Shown in pieces: positions 28,996 to 39,900 of a DNA stretch of 64,000 nucleotides; the first letter of the stretch is position 1, and each line of letters opens with the position of its first letter. The DNA lies in contig NC_088296.1 of the NCBI RefSeq assembly GCF_032854445.1, forward strand, positions 17,409,485-17,473,484, written 5' to 3'. The stretch is from Liolophura sinensis (lineage: Eukaryota; Mollusca; Polyplacophora; Chitonida; Chitonidae). Both the position numbers and the translations under genes were made by a program. Below the pieces are notes generated by a model, which was not told the origin of the DNA, searched no databases, and saw nothing but the letters and a program-made list of their open reading frames with translations.

Positions 28996-29711
28996 TATTT
29001 TAATAACGTTAGCAATAAATAAATTAAATTTATGGCATCTACTACAGCAGAATGAAGCATATATGGTGCAGATCACAGCCACACTGTTGGCGAAGGTCAG
29101 TTCTGTAGAATAATTCTTCACAGTACTGATATAATGTATGTTTTGCAGTGAGATATTGGCAGCAATGGCGACGGTAACTTACCGTTTATTATACACCTAA
29201 GTGTCCAGAGCCTACTATACTATGTAGTAAACACAATTGTCCAATACTTTTAACATATTGGACAGTTGTAACTGTGACATCACACGTATGGGCTACTTTT
29301 TGACACAACAAGATGTTTGTCCGTTTTCACGACTCCAATATCATCAACTTCCGCACAGAATCCTAAGGATAATCAGCTAACTTTGTCAGCAAACTCTACT
29401 TCTCTTTCATCCTGTAAAGATTACACTAGCCTGTTCGGTGAAGCAGTTTTCAATAACTGCACTTTTGATTTTCACTGAAACGTCTGCTTTCTTTTTCTTT
29501 ACACTTCTGTTTGTAAAATACCGATTCGGCCACGTGCGCCTGACCCAGTTTCCTGTCATCCAATGAAAGTGCTCCATTCAGTATTCCATATTCATGCGCA
29601 ACTGCCTATCCGCTATTGTTACGCGATATGAAATAATTAGCACGGTTTTACCAAATTTGTTTACTGTTCGAGTTTATTTACTTACGTTTTTGACACGTGT
29701 GTGTATAATAA
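28996..29711 (+). other. Region without recognised gene
   Basis: Single-copy-looking sequence. 29,520-29,640 has CACGTG, CCAAT and CpG sites and might be regulatory; no exon recognised. Confidence 0.35.
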
Positions 29712-29785
29712 ATAGGTTATTGGATTGTATAATCCTGTAAGGGCTCGTCCTAGGCCATACAGGACCATACAATCCAATAACCTAT
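29712..29785. repeat. Long hairpin 1
   Basis: Arms 29,712-29,730 (ATAGGTTATTGGATTGTAT) and 29,767-29,785 are perfect reverse complements; after two mismatches pairing resumes with TCCTGTA and TACAGGA, giving a stem of about 30 bp and a loop of about 12. Confidence 0.85.
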
Positions 29786-30580
29786 AAAGATGTTACAGCA
29801 GACAGTGTCGTCGGAAGCAGTACGGCCATGGCCGTATCATTTTTAAAAAATAAATAAATAAATAAATAAAAATAAACGTACAAAAAAAGGAAAAAAAACA
29901 CAACAAATAAAATAAATCAAAAGTAAAGTGAAACATGTTTAATGGCGGCCAACGAAATAAAGACCCACACATACGAGTGTACTGTAGACTGTTAAGCACA
30001 TAAAACTACAATGGATCTATGTGAAGAATAAAATCCCCTAAAGCGACTTCCTGGCATCTCCAGCCGTCTGGCTTCCCACAGCTTCCAGGCCCTAGGCGGC
30101 CCAGGGCCCTCGCATTTTGGGCTGGCATGGTTGACAGATAGCGGTACCACTTTTAGTTTTGACTTGTGTAATTTAGAGTAATTATTACAGTAAAATACTG
30201 GCAGTAAAGGTGTAAGTAATTTACTGTACTTTTCTACATTAACTTGCTGGCAATTTTACATTACATCTGGCACTTTTGCCCCCCAGAATTTTACGATAGG
30301 CCTAAATATTTCGAAATGTAGCGATTGGAAAAAAACAAAGTTGAACGGCACAGAAATACAAGTACGTGTAGAACAATATTCTCGACTTTATTTCATTTAT
30401 ACATACATAATACGTTTATACATACAGTAGTCTGAAGAGATATGAAAATAGTTCTGGAAAATCTGTTAGACACATACACAAGGGAAACGTATAGTAAAAT
30501 CTTAAATATATTACAAGCCACGTCGAGTTATACAAAGGTACAATATATAGAAACTGAATTCGATAATAATAAAAATAGAC

Positions 30581-30647
30581 AATGAATTCGATGTTGCAAA
30601 TCGTTACATACATACTGTATGTAACGACTTGCAACATCGAATTCATT
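30581..30647. repeat. Long hairpin 2
   Basis: Arms 30,581-30,611 and 30,617-30,647 pair over 31 bp with one mismatch, around a 5-base loop. The arm begins AATGAATTCGATGTTGC. Confidence 0.9.
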
Positions 30648-30684
30648 TAACGATTATTTAACGAGTGTAGCAGATTTATAGTCA

Positions 30685-30890
30685 GATGTGTGACAGACAC
30701 AGGCGGTAATGTTCAAACCTATGCAGAAATGTGGCAGACACAGGCGGTAATGTTCAAACCTATGCAGAAATGTGGCAGACACATGCGGTAATATTCAAAC
30801 CTATGCAGAAATGTGGCAGACACAGGTGGTAATATTCAAACCTATGCAGAAATGTGGCACACACATGCGGTAATATTCAAACCTACGCGC
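30685..30890 (+). repeat. 41-bp tandem repeat, 5 units
   Basis: Units of ATGTGGCAGACACAGGCGG, TAATGTTCAAACCTATGCAG, AA, with few changes. Confidence 0.92.
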
Positions 30891-30899
30891 TGTGAGCGT

Positions 30900-33800
30900 T
30901 ATGTAACACGTCCATTACATCGCCAATGAACAGAGGATGCCCCGCTAAAATATACACTATAGAGCAAACCAAGAATTGGATACGATGTGAAAATGTGGAC
31001 ATAAGAGGTAAGCGTAACGTTATTTCTCGCGTTTAACCTCTCCTCGCCCAAAGTAATAAAACTAAGAGAAGCTGCTGAGTCTGTTGTTCACCCCTGCCTT
31101 CGCCATAGCCGGCAAACTGGTACCGTATACTCAAAGCATTAATCTGTTAAGTTTAACTGAAAGTTTCTTTTGTCACGTCGTACTGTCTTAAATGTGTGAC
31201 GTCATCATGATGAGCTGGGAAAGGAACATTGACGTCAATAAAATGACGTCAAGGTCCCCTTGGAATATGTTTGTTATATTTAACAGAATAATCTGTTGCA
31301 ATATCAGAATACATGGTAGCATCATTCGACAACATACTTTTTGTCACAATTAACAGATTACGTTTTTTTTAGTGTATTACTAAAGCATTGTAGAAGAACA
31401 CTGGTCAAATCATCTTTGACCTGAGAGATCATTGCACGTGAAAAAGAATACTATTTAAGCCTAAGCCCAAAAGCTTACATTGTTCATTTATACTTTTGTC
31501 AAGAGAGCATGTTCGAGCGATATAGTTCATATTATGCGAAATTCCGCCTCTCAACGTGAATCTAATTTAAAGCGATGTGACTGACACGTGAACACAAGTC
31601 TATCCGATAATCTGGAACCTCGACTCTAAAGCATGATTTCGCCTTACGTGACTGATACGCCATGTTTGGGTTGTATGTGTTGTATATTTAAAAACAATGG
31701 CCAGTCCAACATGGACAGTGTCACCAATGCACACGACAAAAGTACTCCATTAGTTTTGGAAAAGACATGTTACGACAACCTGCTACGCCGGTTGAGAAAG
31801 TCAACATAATGTCTGAATGCTGCAAATGTTTAATAAACATAGGTTGTAATACTCAAGTTTAAAGCAGACAATGTTGTTTTTAATTGTGTGTTTTGAACTA
31901 GACGGTGTTTTCTGTTCAGTGATCAACATCAAGAGCCGAATCCTTCAATGTCCCCCTGAAATATTTCAGTGTCGATAAAACTGGATAGGTTGGGAGGCAA
32001 AGGGTAAAAATGACTAATGTACATATTTTGTATAATCAGATATTATAGTGCGACTCAATAACGTATATCACCAACAAAACAAGACATGCACACCTTAACA
32101 TAACATTTAACTACCTGTACATTAGAAGAAGCCATTCACATATACCACGAACACGTTCAACTTATAGTATACTTACCCACGATATATCATCAAGGGAAAG
32201 AATAATCCGATTATTAACCAGGTAGATTTAAGCACAGAGCGTGTACAACTGGACAAGGTAAAAGGGTAACTGGAATCGGATTCCACAATGCCATTTGGGA
32301 CTTGAATGTAAAATTTAAAACATAAGTGTTTATGTATATAGTTTATGGTCCAATAGTGTTTAAATTGTGACGAATTTACCGTAAACAACACCCTTTAGCA
32401 GTTTGGAGCAGTTTTAGAAGTCATGGAGCCAAAATTTTTGTGTTTAAATGAAACTTCATAGTTTCATGGAAGTCGAAATAGGCCTAGGAATCGGTCCTTA
32501 ACGTTTTAATGGACAGGTGGATTGTTCTGGGAAAAGCTAACGAAATTATAACCTTTTATCCTTGTGTTCGTCGTGGAAGTTGTTGAAGTTCTTCCGAAGA
32601 CAGATCACGAGGAAATATATATATATATTTTTTTTTATGTGGAGGGACAATGATGATGTTAACAGGTCATCACAGTAGAGGGGTTTCGAGTTGGAACTCT
32701 TTTGTCGTCAAAGGTAAGAACCGTTCCACTGTGACAAGTGAAAAATGCTAGACCACGTTTACTGACGTTAATGTACCGATCACCTGTCTCACCCTTTTCC
32801 AGAGGTACAAACGACACCTCTTTCCATTAAAGAGATACGTTCAGATTCTCAGTTTTCTCCACCATTCGTCTCTTCTAAATTACTTTTTATGACATTTTTT
32901 TCAGACGCCTATCTTATAGTGAATGTGATCAAAAATAGTTGCCTATAACATTTTCGACACGTCATATGATACAGTTGGACTTTTTCTACCCTCATCGATT
33001 AAAGAGTTAGAACTCGAAACCCTCATATTATATGGTAGACCGTTATGGGCAATCTTTCGACAAGGGCGATATCATTAAAGCAATGCCAGGAGACATGTTG
33101 ACATCTTTCGGGATAAATATCACACTGAACAGTGGATATTTCCATGACCTATAAAGAGCAAATGTCGAATCGATGTAAGATCATCACGAACATATCAACA
33201 GTATGTTAGACCAAAACGAATATGCTTCGGACACATAAGCAATGTCAAAAAGCGATAAAAAAAAAAACATTAAAATCTTTGTGAGGTCCTTGCTGCAGTG
33301 CACAGTGGAAAATGTTACAAACGGTCGTTAATTCACTGTATTAAGACTTTGAATAGGATCAAATCAAAACAGAAAAAAAAGAAAGGATTTGACATAAAAT
33401 GATGACGTTTTTATGTTTTAGTGTTTACAATTGATCTTGGACTGCCAATGATTTGGGACATCAATCATCCTACAAATGCGCCTTCTTCCTATACAAGACA
33501 GACGCCTTTATTTAATGTTTACACATGTAAACGAAACGTACACTAACAAAGATAGATACACAAAACAAACAAACCGCACCCTGTTGAGTACTTCTTGTTT
33601 CGAATAAATGTCCAATGTATGTACAATACGTTGATGCGCACATGAGGAGAGAAACCCTCGTGATGTTTAAAAAATCTACACAAAATGTACACTAACAAAC
33701 CAGGATGTGTACACTCTTGTGTACTTCTTGTTAATAACACACGCAGTTATACATAAATCTTGTACTGATGGCATAGACAAGTCCAGTTGATAACGTAGCT

Positions 33801-34070
33801 TCAAAACCACCATATATCACGGCATACAATGCAATCTAAAACATGTACATATGTGCATTACATGTGTTTGGCTTGTACATGGTCGTTTCTATATCCATTG
33901 GGTTGCGAACATCCGTTCTGAGCTTGTTTATTTCGGTCAATATAAAAACCCTGTTAAATTCTGCCAACAGTTTTACCAGAAACCGACACTGTACATTAAA
34001 AAACAAACACGCCAATAGTTCCACACGCATGCGGGTGCATTTCTCATCACCATAAGGAAGACCTGGAGAT
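30900..34070 (+). other. Region without recognised gene
   Basis: Contains the triple CRE cluster (31,197-31,251), a short AT repeat near 32,619 and otherwise single-copy-looking sequence. No exon recognised on either strand. Confidence 0.4.
31197..31251. promoter_or_regulatory. Cluster of three CRE octamers
   Basis: Perfect TGACGTCA at 31,197-31,204, 31,230-31,237 and 31,244-31,251. The palindromic octamer binds CREB/ATF bZIP dimers; three within 55 bp suggests an enhancer or promoter, but no gene start was recognised next to it. Confidence 0.5.
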
Positions 34071-34235
34071 TAAATTTATTTATTTATCTGATTGGTGTTT
34101 TACGTCATATTTAAGAATAATTCACATATATGACAGCGGTCAACATTATGGTGGGATGAAACCTCGCAGAGCCCCTCACGAGCAAGCGCCAGTTGATGTT
34201 AGATCTACGAACGACAGGACAGAAAGCCAGTATTC
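34071..34235 (-). repeat. SINE-1 fragment
   Basis: Tail-proximal part: TTTATTTATCTGATTGGTG, GTTTTACGTCATATTTAAGAA, ACATTATGGTGGGATGAAAC; the head is lost. Confidence 0.7.
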
Positions 34236-36760
34236 TAGCTTCCATGAGGTTACCTTCAATATAAGATTTTTCATTTTCATTTTAATACTTTCACATTAAC
34301 CCTCTTTACGATAAAGCCTTCCTTTTCAATCTTAAAGTTGTCACTTTTCAGTTTCAAAACTTTCACTTTCATATTTAAGCTTTCACTTTCTGGGCGTGAA
34401 GTTGAAGATTGCATGCAACCATATTAAACTATATGTATTACAACATTATAATACTATAAATGGGTAAACATGCTGGAAGGGTTTAAGAAATGAATACTGT
34501 GGTCAAATTCAAAATGTGGTGAATTTCTCCACCAAGGTTTTCTGTCTGGCAACAGTTGGCGACGATTCGTGTCATGTTACACGAAGGAATATTATTACTC
34601 TACCAAACACAGCTTAAAAGCAACCAAATGAAATTACCATCATGAAATCATGAAATACCAACGTGGAGAAAACAGCACGGTACCAAGTATCTTACAGCAC
34701 ACCACAAGGTTTATGAAACGATCAAATCAATGTTTAATATCCTGATATACCACAAAGTGATGAATACAGAGCTATTACAAGGCTGCTCGCTGCCGTTACA
34801 CATTTATTTCATTGTTGTTTGGAATTTTTCACATATATAATGAGGGTAGTTCTCAATTTGGTGAGCCCGCAGGTATACCACACCCTGTAGTCAGGCTTCT
34901 GCCGCCATACTGGTGCAAGATAATTAGTTTTCAACGGATGTATTAAAACTGGCCTATTGGCCACACGAGTTCCTTCCATACTTACTGTGAGAAATGCTCC
35001 TCGAAGAGCGAGAGCAGGGGGATTCCACAAATTCCCTTTGCAAGGCAGGATAGAGCCCTCAACCTTTCGTAATTTTGAGGTGATCCCTATATGGGAGACT
35101 AGGTGTACAGGTATAGACTTGTATCTCGCCTTTCAGGTTAGACATACTTGTACTTACAATATCTTATTTATTTATATATTTGGTATTTCAGTGTACATAT
35201 GTTAAGCTGTATATATGCTAAACCGTGTATAATTTAATGTCACCATATATCCAACTTTGGTCATGAATCAATATAAAAAAAATGCTGTTTCGATCAAAAA
35301 AAAAAGTAGTAAAAACCCTAAAAAGTACAGGTAAACACACAGAGATGATCAATTAAACATATGTATAAACCTTTATAATACTATTTACATTCAGACATCC
35401 TTCCACCTGTATATCGCTAAAAAACATAAGCTTAATGAACACTCGGGGGAACACTTGGTGTAAGGGGAGGTAAGTCACTATCAGACAGACCTGTGTGGAA
35501 CATTGTCCTCTTGACCGGTAACAACAGGATAACAGCCCATATCAGGGACATAAAGCTAAATTACAAAAATGAGTCCAAGATATTGTATTACCCTTCCAAT
35601 ACCCGACTCACCTATTCCCAATTCTTATCTCTTCCCCAACCAACACAACCCCCTACCCCTTTCAACCCCAAAAAATGCTAAACTGGGGCTAGTATCTATT
35701 ATATCATATATATACCGATGAAAAGAAAGGACAAAGAAAACATTTACATCTTGGTCATTCCAGACACCCACTAATGCACCACAACCTCCTGTAAATCATC
35801 TTTTCACTTTGGAGATGAGTTTCCAAAAAACCAATCCTGGTATGCAGCGTATCAAAATAAATGGTTAAAATGCACTTCGTACTTGTACATGACCTTGACC
35901 TTTGTGGCCCTCACACCCAGATGAGCCATTGATGTGTTTTTCTACATATAAAGGATGCCATAATTCTTCGCATCTTTGCAAGGTGTTTATTCAAGCATAT
36001 TACGAATCTGCGCATGCTGATAAAATCATACTTTTAGCGAAGCCCTGAAATTGGCCAATCCAACTAATATAGTTTTGTCTCCAAATTCAGATTAAAAATG
36101 TACAAAAAAACAGAGGTGAAAGTTGTTCTTTCATGCATGTGTGCAAAAATGGTTGAAGAATTAGGGTACTAAAAAATTTCACAGAGATGCAAAAATTGAA
36201 ATCACCATTAAGAATAAAGGTCCTGTTAACTTTGAGAAAATTAAGATTAAAACACATTGTACAGGTCAGCTTCTGGGGATGTGCTCAACCATGAGAACAT
36301 GACAGTCATTACGGGAGGCTAATCATATCTGTCTCCAACAACGTGGTTTGGAAAAAGTTTTTCTTTCAGTGGGATTTCCCAGCCCTCTATAAAGTGATAC
36401 AAATCTTACGAATTTACAAAAGACGAGCGCCCTTTATCTACGACACTAATAATACCAGAATATCTTTTCAGCAACTGTGTTGTTATAGAAATCAGCAGTA
36501 TCATTACTGAAATCACTGAAGAAATGAGAGATCATTGAAAAAATAAATGATATGGGTTAGGGGGTTGGAGGGTTGGGGAGGGGAATTAATTGAGACAATG
36601 GAAGCTTCGGTTGGTGAGCAGAGAAGAGAAGGATCATTTGAGACATTTGAATTAATGAATAATTATGGCTTTGCGCAATTGAGACAATTCATGAAGACAA
36701 CAAAAAAAAAAAAAATATATATATATATGGTTTTGGTTTGGTCTGCCATTGAAGGTGTCA
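34236..36760 (-). other. Possible ADAM10 3' UTR and downstream region
   Basis: Lies downstream of the ADAM10 stop codon. Some of it is probably 3' UTR, but the poly(A) site cannot be placed, since AATAAA-like signals are frequent on the - strand. A G-rich tract is at 36,551-36,583. No other exon recognised. Confidence 0.4.
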
Positions 36761-36904
36761 TCAAATTTTGGCGGCCATTTCCATATCTTGACCTCTTTGA
36801 CCTTTTGCACGTGTGGGTTTTCCGCCTTGCGCCTGTCGTTGTCCTCGTCCATGAGGGGGCCCGCCAGCCGGGTGCCCAGGGTATTCATACGGGGGTGGAG
36901 GACC
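36761..36904 (-). CDS. ADAM10: ADAM10 last coding exon
   Basis: 144 bp, acceptor ATCTTAG, stop TGA at 36,763-36,761. [12 protein letters not shown] carries a PPxY WW-domain ligand; a Gly/Arg/Gln-rich part ends in MEMAAKI. Assigned by position, phase and composition, since tails diverge fast. Confidence 0.8.
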   Translation of the reverse strand, partial: GPPPPYEYPGHPAGGPPHGRGQRQAQGGKPTRAKGQRGQDMEMAAKI

Positions 36905-39900
36905 CTAAGATTTAAAACGAAAATAGAAAGACATCTCGGGATAAGATAAACTGAGATGAATCCAACAGTAATGGATGAAATCGCAAAGATATTTCCCGCC
37001 ACGTAAGCCTAAATAATGCTGCGTGGAGGAATTCCCTGTATTGTGCTGTATTGAATATGAACTACCTCTTTTTCCTGGGAACATAATTGTATGTATACAG
37101 AAACAGTGATGTATAGAAAAGAACTAAACACTGCTGGGGCCAGCTTATTTTAGGCAGGCAACACTCCTCATATCAAGACTGTTTACTCATTCGTCTAAGT
37201 GAGGTGAAGATGAGGAGCTGATTACAACAAAATTGTTGTGTTCCAAATAAACCACCATCTTCGAAGCAATCTTCTTCTTGTCAGCTCCACATCTTTCCCG
37301 CTTGGTTTGGTCTGCCATTGACGGTGTCATCAAATTTTGGCGGCCATTCCCATATCTTGACCTCTTTGACCTTTTGGCCCCAGGATCACGAAGCAATGTT
37401 AGATTTAAAATTTCAATCATTAAACTTCGTAGGTTACTTTCCATTATTTTACCTGAAACTTGTTTTACAATAACTTACCAGAATTTACGTTGTCGAGCAA
37501 TATTTTGACCTTGTTACGTAAGAAATAACAATTTTAAAGTGGTCTGAAGAACACATTGTGATCCAGGGTCCTGACATCTCCACATTTTTTGTGTAAGAGA
37601 ATACTGCTGAGCCTGCATTGCCACTAAGGTTATTAGAACACTAAAAGCACAACAATCTAGAATGGAATAAAACCTATGTCTCGTGAAAGCTCAAAACTGA
37701 AGGTCAAGCACATTGACCACTTGGCCAAGGCCTACTCTTCAATATTTCCATATAACAGGCAGCAATATGCCTGGGCAGACAAATTGTACACAAAACCTTA
37801 TCCCCATCATACTTACGGCTGATCTTGTTGGCTGATAGGGTTGCTGTGGACGACGGTGCCGACGCAGTGTGTTAAGAGTCTGGGTGAGTTTACGGGCTGG
37901 AGGTTTGTTGGGGTTAGAACTGGGTGTATGAACGGCACAGAATTTGATAAAGAGAGCCATGAAGATGACCAGCCCTATACACATGAGTAGTACAGCCCAC
38001 CAATGAACCTGAAACACAATCATGACAACTGAGTGAGTGAGTGAGTGAGTGAGTGAGACTGACTGCAGCCGACCAATGTACCTGAAACACAACCATGACA
38101 ACTGAGTGAATGAGTGCCTGACTGACTGTGGGCAACCAGTGAATTTTTGTAATTTATGGTTATCCATATGCCCAAAAGGGCAATGATGACAAAACATCCT
38201 CCCCCTCTACGTCCTTGCACCTCACACCTTTGCAAAACCTCAGCTCCATACATGCCGTACTTTTTGAGATCTCCAAAGTAACACTTACTTTAACATCAAT
38301 TCTAATACACAATACAGTAAGTTGTGAATATTGTAATTTACGGAACATCATATGCACACAGCGCATCAAGTACAGAACATCCTCCCATCATGTCAACGTG
38401 CTTTTATAGAAGTGTATAGCTTACTATACACATGCAGCACTTTTTGAGATACTACACTTACAAGAGAAGAAAACTTTGAGAAATAACACTAGAGGCTGAA
38501 AAGAGCACACTTTTTTCTATCTGGTGGTGCCTGCTGCATAATTCTGCGATTTTTCCTCGTCATACACGTAAAGCCTGAAAACAGCAAAGCTGGCATAAAT
38601 CGCTGTCCACTGTGTCCTACATCTTTAACACCCTGTAATATAAGCTGGGGGTGTGTTGCCTCTCAGCCAAATTATGAGAGTCCTTAAAACTGCCGGCTTG
38701 TTCATGTAAACTTGGAACCTATGTCCAACATTCCGGTTTCTCAATCGTCAAGTGGAAAATGAACTACACTGTTAGCTACCTTCTGGGAAGAAGAGTTCTA
38801 CCAGAAACGTATGAACTACACTTCGGTGGTTTCCGACAGAAATCCTCCTCCTAACACAGAAGACTTCAGGACTAGTCCTTAGTCAAAATGGAGTAGCCCA
38901 CAGTGCATTTTGGCGCTGACTTTATTTATAATTTATCAACTTGAGGTACATGGCATGCACCTGCAATGAAATGCATACTCTTTTCAATGGTATTTTTATA
39001 CCATTTAAGTTTTCTTCTCCTTTAACGTTTTCTATAATATTAATTCTAACACACACTACACTCAGTCATGAATTTTGTATAGGTAATCGACCATAATCCA
39101 TATGCTCATGGCACATCAATGAGTGAACATCCCACTCATGTTTTTGTGCTGTACATGTAGGTAAAACCTTGGCTCAATACATGCAGTGCTTTTTCATTTA
39201 TTTATTTATTTGATTGGTGTTTGATTTTATTTATTTCATTGGCCCTGGGAAAACCCACGGCCATCCGCAGGTTTCTGGCAGACCTACCCACGTATGGCCG
39301 GAGAGGAAGCCAGCATGAGCTGGACTTGAACTCACAGCGATCACATTTGTGAGAGACTCCCGGGTGATTAAGCTGCGCTAGCGCGCTAACCAGCTGAGCC
39401 ACGGAGGCCCCACAGTGCTTTTTGAGATACCACCACTAATACTGTGTTTAACATTGATTGAAGTACACAATACACTACAAAGAGAATCAACCAAGGAGCA
39501 AATCCCTCGTGATAAAGAGCAACGTTTTTTACTTGTTTTCTTTTCATTTTTTCAGAAAAATAGTTCACACAGGGATTTAGCCAAAGTGTGTGTTTCACAT
39601 GTGTAGTGCTACATTATATATTTCCTGCTTCTTTAAAAAATTGGGGTCTCCGTGGCTGAGGTGATTAACGTGTCAGTGCGGCGCAATGTCCGGCGCAAGA
39701 GTCTCTCACCAATGCGGTCGCTGTGAAGGTGTGACAGCAATCTGCGGATGGTCGTGGGTTTCCTTCCACCATAATACTTGACCTTCGTATTGTACTGCAT
39801 GAAACACCCATCAAATAAACAGAAGTTTACGAAATCTGTCAGCACTGAGATTGTGGGCCTATTCCCTCACCTCAATCCAATCTCTCACAGTCTGCAGGGT

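Noticed and set aside
34809-35205. Open frames on both strands near 35 kb
   Set aside because: No family recognised, no splice context, not supported as a gene.
36547-36949. Plus-strand genes over 36.5-36.9 kb
   Set aside because: Antisense to the ADAM10 last exon; no domain.
37187-37444. Alternative ADAM10 last exon
   Set aside because: The duplicated end has no acceptor in register, so it is treated as a duplicate.
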